Shown here piece after piece: positions 1 through 8,628 of a stretch of 64,000 nucleotides of DNA. Position numbers and translations under genes: made by a program. Origin of the DNA: DATFRY01 sp035489015 (GTDB lineage: Bacteria > Myxococcota_A > Polyangia > Haliangiales > Haliangiaceae); contig DATHKR010000320.1 in NCBI GenBank assembly GCA_035489015.1, forward strand, positions 65,023-129,022, given 5' to 3'. The notes beneath the pieces are model-generated. The model worked only from the letters and a program-made list of their open reading frames with translations, had not been told where the DNA came from and ran no database searches. Position 1 is the stretch's first letter. Every line of letters starts with the position of its first letter.

Positions 1-1253
1 TCGACCGCGGCGGCGCCGCGCAGCAGCACGTCGAGGTTGCGGAGGATGACCGTGCCGGCCCTGACGTCGAGCTGCACCCGCGGCAACGGCGGGCCCAGGT
101 TGAGGTAGTTGCGCGGGTCGCCGCGCTCCTGCGGCGGGCGCAGCACGATGAGGTCGTAGATCCAGTCGTCGGCGGTCCGGTTGTCGATCTCGGCGGTGAC
201 CGTGGTGACCTCCGACAGGCGGGCCCACACCGCCAGGGTCTGGCGCGCGATGTCGCTGTTGAGCTGGCGCACGCTGCCGCGGATCATGATGTCCGGCTTC
301 CAGCGGAACCCGACGCCGAACTCCTGGTGATCGAACTCGGCGTACCGGAGCGAGTCGGCGGTGAGCACCAGCGGGACCCGGGACAGCTCGTAGAGGTCGA
401 TGCGGGTGCTGGCCCCGAAGAACTCGTCCTGCGGACCGGTCGGGTTCTGACCGAAGCCGTACAGCGACACCCGCGAGCCGAACCAGATCGATCCCGACAC
501 CGCCCGCGTGTCGTAGCCCAGCGTGAGGCCGTCGAAGTGAGCGACGGTGACGCCGTACTTGAACTGGCGGCCGGCGCGCAGGTAGATCGGCCGCAGCCAG
601 CTGCGGTGCAGGAAGCCCTGGCTCTCGGCGTACGCGCTGCGGATGAGCACGCTCTCGGTGCTCTCGCCGTAGGAGACGCTGGGCACCGCCTGGGTCGGCT
701 GGTCGACGCCCTGATCGAAGCGGAACTCGCCCGCGAAGTAGCTGCTGAGGGTCGGGAACAGGACGCCGCGGGTGCCGAGGACCAGGTCGCCGAAGCTGTA
801 CGAGCGCAGCTTGGCGTAGTCGAGCTGATCGTCGAGCACCGAGCCGGACAGGAGCTTGGTGTTGCTCGGCTGGCCGCCGTCGATGCCGAAGCCGAGGTTG
901 AAGCGGAAGATCAGCTTCTCGTCGAGGCGGCGCTCCGGCGCGGCCAGCTCGCCGGCCGCGTCCTGGCGGACCACGGCGGGGAGCGGGGCGATCGGCTCGA
1001 ACGCGCCGCCGCCCGGGCGCGCCGCGCCGGCAGGCACCTGCGCGACCCGGCGCCCGCGCCGCGCGGTCGGCAGGCGGGTGGCGGCGCGCCGCACCGCCGG
1101 GCGGCGCATGACCAGCGAGCTCGGCACCACCATCGGCATGCGGCGGAGCGAGAGGTCGATCGGCCGCGCCCGCCCGGGCTCGGCGCCGGCCGCCGCGTGG
1201 AACGCGACCGCGCCGGCCAGCGCGCCGATGACGAGCGGCGCGCGCCGCTTCAT
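1..1253 (-). CDS. Outer-membrane beta-barrel protein, partial (C-terminus beyond window)
   Basis: The frame is open from the ATG at 1253 to the window edge, giving 417 visible residues and no stop. It begins MKRRAPLVIGALAGAVAFHA, a Sec-type signal peptide. After a low-complexity basic and proline-rich stretch, the rest alternates polar and aromatic residues with many Tyr, Phe and Arg (for example LRYAEFDHQEFGVGFRW), as in transmembrane beta strands. Its ATG overlaps the stop of the multihaem cytochrome gene (ATGA at 1250-1253), so the two are translationally coupled. A barrel next to a multihaem lipoprotein recalls porin-cytochrome complexes that carry electrons across the outer membrane. That role is inferred from context; I recognise no family signature such as MtrB. 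Confidence 0.8.
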   Translation of the reverse strand, partial: MKRRAPLVIGALAGAVAFHAAAGAEPGRARPIDLSLRRMPMVVPSSLVMRRPAVRRAATRLPTARRGRRVAQVPAGAARPGGGAFEPIAPLPAVVRQDAAGELAAPERRLDEKLIFRFNLGFGIDGGQPSNTKLLSGSVLDDQLDYAKLRSYSFGDLVLGTRGVLFPTLSSYFAGEFRFDQGVDQPTQAVPSVSYGESTESVLIRSAYAESQGFLHRSWLRPIYLRAGRQFKYGVTVAHFDGLTLGYDTRAVSGSIWFGSRVSLYGFGQNPTGPQDEFFGASTRIDLYELSRVPLVLTADSLRYAEFDHQEFGVGFRWKPDIMIRGSVRQLNSDIARQTLAVWARLSEVTTVTAEIDNRTADDWIYDLIVLRPPQERGDPRNYLNLGPPLPRVQLDVRAGTVILRNLDVLLRGAAAV

Positions 1254-2554
1254 TGTCGGGGCTGCTCCGCCGGCAGGTGGCAGCCGGAGGTGGCGCAGTC
1301 GGTCTCGAACACGTGGCAGGCGGAGCAGGAGCGCAGGTTGAACCGGGCGAACTGACCGTGCCCTTCGGCCGCGAACGCGGCGGACGGGAAGTGCGAGCGC
1401 GGCCGCACCTGGTGGCACGCGATGCAGTAGTCGCCCTGGTGGCAGACCGCGCAGACGTCGGCGCGGGCCGCCGAGGCCGGGCCGTGGTCGAACTCGCGCC
1501 AGGTCACCGTGTGATCCTGAGGACGCATGACCCGGTGGCAGTCGTCGCAGCTGTCGCGCGGCGAGCCCGACATCGACGTGTGGCAGCGCGCGCACCGCTG
1601 CGGGTCGGCCGAGGCGTCGGCGGCGTGGTCGCGGCGGAAGGCGCGGGTGTGGTCCTCGGGCCGCTCGAGCGCGGGCAGGTGCGAGCGCGGCGCGATCGAG
1701 CCGATGCTGGCCTGCCTGGTCGCGTGGCAGGTCTCGCACATGCGCATGCGCTTGACCGGCGGCGTGCGCGCCGAGTCGTCGTGGCAGCCGACGCACGCGG
1801 CCATCAGCGGCGGCGCGTGGGCCTCCGTGGTGGTGGCCGCGGCGGCGTCGGTGTGGCAGCTGGCGCAGCCGATGCGGCGGCCGCGCCGGTCCTGCCGGTG
1901 AGGGCCGTGATCGAAGCGGAGGTCGCCGACGATGAAGCGGCGCAGGCGCGACGGCTGCACCGGGCGATCGACGTGGCATCGCGCGCACTCGACCATGGTC
2001 GGCGCGCCCGGCGGGCTGGCCTCCGGCGCGTGACAGCGGGCGCAGACCGCGTGGCCGGGTGGGGCGAGCCCGCCGCCGGCCTGCTCGTGGCAGTCGGAGC
2101 AGGACACGTGGAACCCGACCTTGCCCTCCATGAAGTGGAGATCGAGGTGCCTGGCGTGGGAGAACTCGGCGGCGAGGGCGCGGCGTCCGCGGGCCGGCGG
2201 GTAGGGCGCGAGCCGGGTGCCGCCCGGTTGGGCCGGCCCGACCCGGCTGTGGCAGATCCGGCACAGCGCCCCCGGCGCGGCGATGGCGGCGAACGCGGGG
2301 CGGTGGCAGCGCTCGCGATCGCACGGGGCGTGGTCCTCGGCGCCAGGGCGGGCCGGCCGCCCGGCCACCACGTCGTCGATGCGGTGGCACTCGGTGCACG
2401 ACAGCGCGCGATGGCGCACGTGCGGGAAGCGGCCGCGCTCGGAGTCGCTCGGCACCGGCGAGGTGCGCTCGGCGGTGGCCCTGCAGCCCGCGAGCCCCGG
2501 CAGCGCGGCCAGTGCGGCTGCCGCGACGCAGCTCGCCAGCGCGAGAGACCGCAT
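1250..2554 (-). CDS. Multihaem c-type cytochrome lipoprotein (13-15 haems)
   Basis: The 434-residue product starts MRSLALASC and has a lipobox (LAGC) near residue 24, so it should be anchored in a membrane. I count 13 CxxCH haem-binding motifs spread over the whole length, plus two CX4CH motifs (CDRERCH near the start and CATSGCH near the end) that could also carry haem. Isolated His residues between motifs could be distal ligands. I chose the ATG at 2554 over a TTG 15 bases upstream because it starts the signal peptide directly. A TACCTT box lies 6 bases before it. It follows the TPR lipoprotein gene by 81 bases and overlaps the barrel gene. Role: periplasmic or outer-membrane electron transfer; the partner and acceptor are unknown. 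Confidence 0.9.
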   Translation of the reverse strand: MRSLALASCVAAAALAALPGLAGCRATAERTSPVPSDSERGRFPHVRHRALSCTECHRIDDVVAGRPARPGAEDHAPCDRERCHRPAFAAIAAPGALCRICHSRVGPAQPGGTRLAPYPPARGRRALAAEFSHARHLDLHFMEGKVGFHVSCSDCHEQAGGGLAPPGHAVCARCHAPEASPPGAPTMVECARCHVDRPVQPSRLRRFIVGDLRFDHGPHRQDRRGRRIGCASCHTDAAAATTTEAHAPPLMAACVGCHDDSARTPPVKRMRMCETCHATRQASIGSIAPRSHLPALERPEDHTRAFRRDHAADASADPQRCARCHTSMSGSPRDSCDDCHRVMRPQDHTVTWREFDHGPASAARADVCAVCHQGDYCIACHQVRPRSHFPSAAFAAEGHGQFARFNLRSCSACHVFETDCATSGCHLPAEQPRQ

Positions 2555-2635
2555 GGGGCGAAGGTACAACGGAGCGGCGCGGGCGGGACAGGGGCGGGGG
2601 CGCGCGCGGATGGCAGGATGTGGCGCGGCGCGCGC

Positions 2636-4801
2636 TCAGCGCGGCCGCGGCGCCCGGCCGAAGCCGTGCCGGAGCCAGTGCCTGGCCATGTCGTACTCGA
2701 AGAACATGACCATGTCGGTGGCCACGACGCGCTCGAGTCGGCGGCGCGCGCGCGCCGGATCCTGCACCAGGCCGCGGTCGAGCACCGCGCTGTAGTAGAG
2801 GAGCTCGGCCCGGCGCGAGCGGGTGGTCGCGCGCCGCTCGAGCGCCGCCAGCCGGATGCGCCCGCCGGCGTAGCGAGCCAGATCGTCGTACCAGAGCGGG
2901 CCCTCGCGCGCGGCCAGGAAGTCGCGCGCCAGCGGGTCGACCGGCCGGCCCTGGCGCAGCGCCTCCGCCGTCACCCACAGCGACATGTACACCTTGAAGT
3001 AGTCGCCGATCTCGCGGCTGCCGAGCGCGCCGTGGTACGCGTCGAGCGCGCGCTCGTACTGGCCGCGCACGACCAGGAAGGCGACCACGTCGGCGTGGAC
3101 CGACGCCCCGTTGGGATCGACGTCGACCGCCGCGTCGAAGGCGACCAGGGCGGCGTCGAACTCGCCGATCTGCCACAGCACCTTGCCCTGCTCGACCAGC
3201 GCGTCGCCGGCCAGCGCGGAGGCGATCCCGGCGGTCTCCATCAGGTGGCGCCAGCCGAACAGCGCAGCCCGCTCTCTCGCGCGCGCCTCGATCGGGCGGC
3301 CGGCGCCGTCGTACGCCTCGGCGGCCAAGCGGAGCAGCCGGCACTGCTGGGCGCGGGCGATCGGGTCGGTCGCCGGCCGGGCCAGGGCGCGCTCGAACGC
3401 GTCGATCGCCGCGTCGAACCGGTCCTGCTTGAGCGCGAGGGTGCCGAGCGCCTCGAGCGCGTCGAGGGTGGGGCGGCGGTCGATCGACGCGGTCAGGGTG
3501 CGGCGGGCCTGCTCGAGCTCGCCCAGGCTGGCCAGGCCGCGCCCGAACGCCGCCTGCGCGTCGGCCAGATCCGGCTCGACCGGCTGACCGAGCGCGACCG
3601 TGGCCGCGCGGTGAAACCGGTCGAACCCGCGCAGCAGCCGGGCCGCCGCCCCCGGCCGGTCGGACAGGGCCAGCGCCGAGATGCGCTCGACGTGGAGCCG
3701 GCCGAGCGCCGCGGTCGCGTCGGCGTGGCGCGGGTCGAGGGCCAGGCCGCTCTCGTAGTAGCGGATCGCCAGCCCGGTCTCGCCGGCCAGGCGCGCGCTG
3801 TCGGCGGCGGCCAGGTGCGCGGCGGCGTCGCGCGGGAAGCGGCGCACCGCCTCGCGCGCGATGGCCAGCGCCGCGCCGGCGTCACCCAGCCGCGGATCCG
3901 AGGACTGGAACCGCGCCGCCAGCAGCACCCAGTCGGCCGCGCGCGCGCCGGCCGCGCCGATCCTGCGCAGCCGCTCGCGCAGCTCGCGGTCGTCGCCGAC
4001 CCCGGCGATCGCCTCGATGGCGCGGGCGGCCTCGCCGACCCGGCCGCCGCGGGCCAGGGCGCGGGTCACGTGCCAGGCGGTTCGCCAGGCCGGATCGCCG
4101 CGCGCCATGCCGAGCTCGCCGCGGCCGCCGCGCCGGGCCCGCGACGCGGCGGCGGCGCCGTGGGCCAGGTACAGCGCGACCAGGCGGTCGACCACCCACG
4201 GAGCCGGGTGGACGTCGATGAGGCCGTCGAGGATCTCGATCGGCCGCGGCGCGCGCGGCATCGGCGCGTCGTCGGCGGTGGCCAGCTCGTCGGCGTAGGC
4301 GAAGATCTCCTCGAGCTCGGCGCGGTACGAGGCGGCGCCGGCCGGATCGGCCAGCACCAGCGCGCACAGCGCCGCGGCGGTCTCGCGATCGCGCCCCGAG
4401 CGCGCGTACGCCTGGCGCGCGCGAGCCAGCACCGCGCGGTACGGCGCCATCCCCGCCTCCGCCGCGGCCGGCGCGGCGAGCTCGGCCGCGCTCCACAGGG
4501 CGAGCAGACCGCGCAGCGCGGCCAGCCCGGCGTCGCGCTCGCCGTGGACCAGGGCCAGGTCGAGGCGGCGGGCCAGCTCGTCGGCCAGCCGGCGGCGGAC
4601 CGCCGGGCGGGTGGGCGCGTCGTCCGGCAAGGCGGCGAAGTCGGCGCGGGCCAGCTCCAGGTCCTGATCGTCGGCCAGATCGAGCGGGGCGTCGTTGTCC
4701 ACGTGCAGCCCGGCCAGCGGATCGGCCGGCTCCGCGCGCGCAGCACACCCGGCGACGGCGGCCCCGAGCACGGCGAGCACGACGATCGCAGCCGCGCGCA
4801 T
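2636..4801 (-). CDS. Large TPR lipoprotein
   Basis: The product has 721 residues. The signal peptide MRAAAIVVLAVLGAAVAGC ends in a lipobox, which is why I start at 4801 and not at an in-frame start 87 bases upstream. The rest is almost wholly helical, with degenerate tetratricopeptide repeats. The clearest are in the second half, around ALGTLALKQDRFDAAIDAFE and VLWQIGEFDAALVAFDAAVD. TPR lipoproteins usually scaffold assemblies in the periplasm or at the outer membrane. It is the first gene of the minus-strand cluster with the multihaem cytochrome and the beta-barrel, so it may assemble or tether that complex. No catalytic motif is seen and the exact function is unknown. Confidence 0.85.
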   Translation of the reverse strand: MRAAAIVVLAVLGAAVAGCAARAEPADPLAGLHVDNDAPLDLADDQDLELARADFAALPDDAPTRPAVRRRLADELARRLDLALVHGERDAGLAALRGLLALWSAAELAAPAAAEAGMAPYRAVLARARQAYARSGRDRETAAALCALVLADPAGAASYRAELEEIFAYADELATADDAPMPRAPRPIEILDGLIDVHPAPWVVDRLVALYLAHGAAAASRARRGGRGELGMARGDPAWRTAWHVTRALARGGRVGEAARAIEAIAGVGDDRELRERLRRIGAAGARAADWVLLAARFQSSDPRLGDAGAALAIAREAVRRFPRDAAAHLAAADSARLAGETGLAIRYYESGLALDPRHADATAALGRLHVERISALALSDRPGAAARLLRGFDRFHRAATVALGQPVEPDLADAQAAFGRGLASLGELEQARRTLTASIDRRPTLDALEALGTLALKQDRFDAAIDAFERALARPATDPIARAQQCRLLRLAAEAYDGAGRPIEARARERAALFGWRHLMETAGIASALAGDALVEQGKVLWQIGEFDAALVAFDAAVDVDPNGASVHADVVAFLVVRGQYERALDAYHGALGSREIGDYFKVYMSLWVTAEALRQGRPVDPLARDFLAAREGPLWYDDLARYAGGRIRLAALERRATTRSRRAELLYYSAVLDRGLVQDPARARRRLERVVATDMVMFFEYDMARHWLRHGFGRAPRPR

Positions 4802-4985
4802 CGCGGGGCCCGAGTACTCTCCGCGCCGGTTCTCGCCGCTCCTTGCCATCCGGGCGGCTCGACCGCGAGAATCGATCGAATGGTCCATTCGCGGGCCTCT
4901 AGCATAGTTGGAATTGCCGGCCGGTCCACCGCCTTGTACACATGGGCGGCGCGAGGTCCGCGCGTGAGGAAGCCAGGAGCGAGCG

Positions 4986-6170
4986 ATGCAGGCGATCGTG
5001 GTTCAGAAGTACGGTGGCTCGTCGGTGGCAGACACCGCGCGGATCCGGCTGGTGGCCGAGCGGATCGCGGCGACGCGGCGGCGCGACAAGGCGGTCTGCG
5101 TGGTGGTGTCGGCGATGGGCACGACCACCAACGAGCTCCTCGCGCGCGCCAGAGAGATCTCGGCGGCGCCGTCGCGACGCGAGCTCGACATGCTGCTGTC
5201 GTGCGGCGAGCGCGCGGCGATGGCGCTCCTGTCGATGGCGGTTCACGAGCTCGGCTACGACTCGGTGTCGCTGACCGGATCGCAGTGCGGGATCATCACC
5301 AATGATCGCCACTCGGGGGCGCGCATCATCGAGGTGCGCCCGTTCCGGGTGCTCGATGAGCTGGAGCGGGGCAGGGTGGTGATCGTGGCCGGGTTTCAGG
5401 GGGTCTCGTACCGGCGCGAGATCACCACGCTGGGCCGCGGCGGCTCGGACACGACCGCGGTCGCGCTGGCGGCGGCGCTGGGCGCCGAGTGCTGCGAGAT
5501 CTGCTCCGACGTCGACGGGGTCTACTCGGCGGACCCGCGCGTGGTCGGCGCGGCCGAGCTCATGGACGCGATCTCGCACGACCAGATGCTCGAGCTGGCC
5601 GCCCACGGGGCCAAGGTCCTCCACGTCGAGGCGGTCGAGGTCGCCCGCCGCTTCCAGATCGGCCTCTACGCGCGCGCCACCGCCGGCAACGGCGAGGGCA
5701 CCCGCATCGACGTGCCGGAGGCGGCGTCGCGCGCGCACCGGGTGGCCGGGGTGAGCGGGCAGAAGAACCTGGTGCGCCTCGGCGCGCGCGGGGCCCAGGC
5801 GACCGCGGCGCTGCTCGCGCTGGCCCAGGGCGACAAGCTGCCGATGCAGTCCCTGGTGGCCGGCGCCGACCGGGCCGAGCTCACCCTCGCGCTCGACGAC
5901 GTGCCGGACTGGTCGGCGGTGCGCGAGCGGGCGCGCGCGCAGATCCCCGACCTGGTCATCGAGGAGGGGGTCGGCGCGGTCTCGGTGGTGGGGGACTTCA
6001 TCGGGCGCGACGCCGAGGCGGTCGACCGCGCGCGGCAGGCGGCGGCGCGGGCCGGGTTGATCATCGACGGCATCCTCACCTCGCCGCTGCGCGCGACCTT
6101 CCTGTGCCAGGCGAGCGCGGTGGACGCCCTGACCCAGATCGTCCACCAGGTGCTGCGCGAGGCGCCGTGA
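4986..6170 (+). CDS. Aspartate kinase (first of two in the window)
   Basis: The 394-residue product starts MQAIVVQKYGGSSVADTARI, the amino-acid-kinase entry motif with the KYGGSS catalytic stretch. GRGGSDTTAVALAAAL and DVDGVYSADPR complete the kinase fold. Aspartokinase phosphorylates aspartate as the first step to lysine, threonine and methionine. The C-terminal ACT region (about 255-394) is clearly more divergent than in the second copy at 22763. An AGGAG ribosome-binding site 6 bases before the ATG (4975-4979) fixes the start. The glycerophosphodiesterase gene overlaps its stop. Feedback control probably differs from the second enzyme; this is inferred from the ACT divergence only. Confidence 0.93.
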   Translation: MQAIVVQKYGGSSVADTARIRLVAERIAATRRRDKAVCVVVSAMGTTTNELLARAREISAAPSRRELDMLLSCGERAAMALLSMAVHELGYDSVSLTGSQCGIITNDRHSGARIIEVRPFRVLDELERGRVVIVAGFQGVSYRREITTLGRGGSDTTAVALAAALGAECCEICSDVDGVYSADPRVVGAAELMDAISHDQMLELAAHGAKVLHVEAVEVARRFQIGLYARATAGNGEGTRIDVPEAASRAHRVAGVSGQKNLVRLGARGAQATAALLALAQGDKLPMQSLVAGADRAELTLALDDVPDWSAVRERARAQIPDLVIEEGVGAVSVVGDFIGRDAEAVDRARQAAARAGLIIDGILTSPLRATFLCQASAVDALTQIVHQVLREAP

Positions 6171-6883
6171 GGCGGCGGCCGCTGGTCTACGGCCACCGCG
6201 GGGCCAGCGCGCACGCGCTCGAGAACACCATGGCGGCGTTCGCGCGGGCCCAGGCCGACGGCGCCGACGGCGTCGAGCTCGACGTCCGCCTCACCGCCGA
6301 CGGCGAGCTGGTCGTGTTCCACGACGACGATCTCGATCGCATCGCCGGCCGGCCCGAGCGGATCGACCAGCTCGGCTGGCCGCAGCTGGCCGCGGTCGCC
6401 CTGCCCGGCGGCGAGCGAGTGCCGCGCCTCGAGCAGGTGCTGGGCGAGACCGGCGCGCTCCTGGTCAACGTCGAGATCAAGTCGCCCGGCTGGCGGCGGG
6501 TGCGCGATGTGGTGGCCGCGGTCCGGGCGTGCGTGGCGCGCTGCCGGGCGCGCGAGCGCGTGCTGGTGTCGTCGTTCGACCCGGCGGCGGTTGCGCTGAC
6601 CCGGATCGCCACCGACCTCCGCTGCGGGCTCCTGTTCCACGCGCGCCAGCGGCGGCCGCTGCGCGACGCGTGGCTGGCGCCGGTCCTTCGCCCCCACGCG
6701 CTCCACCCGGAGCGGGTCCTGGTCGACGCCGGGTCGATGGCGCGCTGGCGGGCGCGCGGCTACCAGGTCAACGTGTGGACGGTCGACGGCGCCGACGAGG
6801 TCAGGCGGCTGGCCGGGCTCGGGGTCGACGCGATCATCAGCAACGATCCGGCGGCCGCGGCCGCGGCCCTGAGCGGCGCCTGA
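6167..6883 (+). CDS. Glycerophosphodiester phosphodiesterase family protein
   Basis: The 238-residue product starts at a GTG that overlaps the aspartokinase stop (GTGA at 6167-6170). The family motifs are all present: YGHRGAS with ENT close behind, DGVELDVRLTADGELVVFHDD and NVEIK, which supply the metal-binding and catalytic His and Glu residues of the TIM barrel. The C-terminal NVWTVDGADEVRRLAGLGVDA followed by IISNDP is also typical. The enzyme hydrolyses glycerophosphodiesters to glycerol-3-phosphate and an alcohol. With no signal peptide it should be cytoplasmic. Its link to the kinase gene upstream looks positional rather than metabolic. Confidence 0.92.
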   Translation: MRRRPLVYGHRGASAHALENTMAAFARAQADGADGVELDVRLTADGELVVFHDDDLDRIAGRPERIDQLGWPQLAAVALPGGERVPRLEQVLGETGALLVNVEIKSPGWRRVRDVVAAVRACVARCRARERVLVSSFDPAAVALTRIATDLRCGLLFHARQRRPLRDAWLAPVLRPHALHPERVLVDAGSMARWRARGYQVNVWTVDGADEVRRLAGLGVDAIISNDPAAAAAALSGA

Positions 6884-6892
6884 GCGGCGCCT
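6871..6892 (+). repeat. Tandem 11-bp repeat over the GDPD stop codon
   Basis: Two perfect copies of gagcggcgcct lie head to tail and a third begins behind them. The stop of the phosphodiesterase gene falls in the second copy, so a change in copy number would shift where the protein ends. Confidence 0.7.
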
Positions 6893-6909
6893 GAGCGCCC
6901 GATCGATGT

Positions 6910-6942
6910 GCGCCAGGCCCTCTGGTAGGGCGAGGTAGGCGC
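6910..6942 (+). terminator. Possible hairpin terminator after the GDPD gene
   Basis: GCCCT/AGGGC (6917-6921 with 6927-6931, 5-base loop) sits inside a second pairing GCGCC/GGCGC (6910-6914 with 6938-6942). There is no T-run. It lies between the phosphodiesterase stop and the acyl-CoA ligase start, where a transcript end is expected. Confidence 0.35.
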
Positions 6943-6994
6943 GTCGTCGAGGGTGGCGTCGAGAGCAGCGCGCACCGGCCGCCCGAGCCGGTGT

Positions 6995-7000
6995 TAGATT
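6995..7000 (+). promoter_or_regulatory. TANNNT box, predicted leaderless -10
   Basis: TAGATT ends 7 bases before the ATG at 7008, and no Shine-Dalgarno sequence is present. Transcription from this -10 would begin at or next to the start codon. No good -35 is visible. Confidence 0.5.
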
Positions 7001-7007
7001 CGGCCTC

Positions 7008-8615
7008 ATGAAGGGCCTCATGATGGATGTGCCGCTCACGCTCGACCTCGTCGTCGACCGCATGGAGCGCTACATGGCCGCCGTCGAGGTGGTGTCGCGG
7101 CGGCCCGATCAGAGCCTGCACCGCACCACCTACGGCCAGGTCGCCGCGCGCGCCCGCCGCCTGGCCCGCGCGCTGGTCGGCGCCGGCGTCGCCCCCGGCG
7201 ATCGGGTGGCCACGCTCATGTGGAACCACGCCGAGCACCTGGAGGCGTACCTCGCCATCCCGCTGTCCGGCGGAGTCCTCCACACGCTCAACCTGCGCCT
7301 CCACCCGGACGACATCGCGTACATCGCGAACGACGCCGGCGACCGCTTCCTGTTCGTCGACGAGGTGCTGCTGCCGCTGTACGAGAAGATGGTCGCGTCC
7401 GGCGCCAGGTTCGAGCGCGTGATCGTGGTCGGCGCGACCAGCCCGCCCGCGGCGCCGGCGGTCGACTACGAGCGGTTCCTCGAGGTCGCGCCCGACGTCG
7501 CCCTGCCGGTGCTCGACGAGCGCGACGCGCTGGGCATCTGTTACACCAGCGGCACCACCGGGCGCCCCAAGGGCGTCGTGTACAGCCATCGGTCGACCTT
7601 GCTCCACTCGCTGGTCTCGGCGCTGCCGGACGGCATCTCCATCTCGCGCGCCGAGACGGTGATGCCGGTGGTGCCGATGTTCCACGTCAACGGCTGGGGC
7701 CTGCCATACACGTCGGCCATGGTCGGCGCGCGCCTCATCTTCCCGGGGCCGCACCTGCACCCGCCCAGCCTGGTGGACCTCATGGTCAGGGAGAAGGTGA
7801 CCCTGGCCGCCGGCGTGCCGACCATCTGGCTCGGCATCCGCGAGGTGCTCGACGCGGCGCCCGGCCAGCACGCGCTCCAGCCCGGGCTCCGCATGATCGT
7901 GGGTGGCTCGGCGGCGCCCGAGCAGCTCATCCGCGACTTCGACCGCCAGGGCCTGACGCTCGTGCATGCGTGGGGCATGACCGAGACCTCGCCGATCGGC
8001 CTGGTCTCGCGGCTGCCGCCCGAGATGGCCGACGCCGACGACGACATGAAGTACGCCATGCGGGCCAAGCAGGGCGTCCCGCCGCCGCTGGTCGACATCC
8101 GGGTGCGCAACGAGGCCGGCGAGGTTCCCCACGACGGCACCACCAGCGGTGAGCTGCAGGTGCGCGGCCCGTGGATCACCTCGCGCTACTTCGGCGAGGG
8201 GGGCAGCCCGGAGCGCTGGACCGACGACGGCTTCTTCCGCACCGGCGACGTGGCGCGGGTCGACAGCCACGGCTTCGTCCAGCTGGTCGATCGCGTGAGC
8301 GACCTCATCAAGTCGGGCGGCGAGTGGATCTCGTCGCAGGAGGTGGAGACCGCGCTCATGTGTCACGCGGCGGTCCTCGAGGCGGCGGTGATCGGCGTGC
8401 CCCACCCGCGCTGGAGCGAGCGACCGATCGCGGTGGTGGTGCTGCGCCCCGGCGGAGAGGCCACCGCCGACCAGCTGCGCGACTTCCTGGCTCCGCGCTT
8501 CGCCCGATTCTGGCTGCCCGACGCGTTCGTGTTCGCCGAGTCGATCCCGCGCACGTCGACCGGCAAGTTCAAGAAGCGCGAGTTGCGCGACCAGTACCGC
8601 GACTGGGCCTGGTAG
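7008..8615 (+). CDS. Medium/long-chain acyl-CoA ligase (AMP-forming)
   Basis: The 535-residue product is of the usual length for the acyl-CoA synthetase branch of the adenylate-forming family. It carries the AMP-binding loop YTSGTTGRPKGVVYSH (about residue 179), the HAWGMTETSP motif and, near the C-terminus, SGGEWISSQEVE and TSTGKFKKREL with the catalytic lysine. It activates a fatty acid to acyl-CoA via acyl-AMP. The nearest annotated relatives are usually called FadD or AlkK-like; chain length cannot be read from sequence. In-frame ATGs 12 and 15 bases later are possible starts. The gene stands alone, facing the caspase operon across a 13-base gap. Confidence 0.93.
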   Translation: MKGLMMDVPLTLDLVVDRMERYMAAVEVVSRRPDQSLHRTTYGQVAARARRLARALVGAGVAPGDRVATLMWNHAEHLEAYLAIPLSGGVLHTLNLRLHPDDIAYIANDAGDRFLFVDEVLLPLYEKMVASGARFERVIVVGATSPPAAPAVDYERFLEVAPDVALPVLDERDALGICYTSGTTGRPKGVVYSHRSTLLHSLVSALPDGISISRAETVMPVVPMFHVNGWGLPYTSAMVGARLIFPGPHLHPPSLVDLMVREKVTLAAGVPTIWLGIREVLDAAPGQHALQPGLRMIVGGSAAPEQLIRDFDRQGLTLVHAWGMTETSPIGLVSRLPPEMADADDDMKYAMRAKQGVPPPLVDIRVRNEAGEVPHDGTTSGELQVRGPWITSRYFGEGGSPERWTDDGFFRTGDVARVDSHGFVQLVDRVSDLIKSGGEWISSQEVETALMCHAAVLEAAVIGVPHPRWSERPIAVVVLRPGGEATADQLRDFLAPRFARFWLPDAFVFAESIPRTSTGKFKKRELRDQYRDWAW

Positions 8616-8628
8616 CGTCAGCCGCGGT

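Noticed and set aside
4908..4942. Promoter for the first aspartokinase (TTGCCG-17-TACACA)
   Set aside because: Both boxes match consensus poorly (4/6 and 3/6), no better than chance in this region.
1253..5305. A 1350-residue open frame on the plus strand
   Set aside because: It runs antisense to the multihaem cytochrome and TPR genes. Its product is Arg/Gly/Ala-rich with no domain, as expected for shadow frames in GC-rich DNA.
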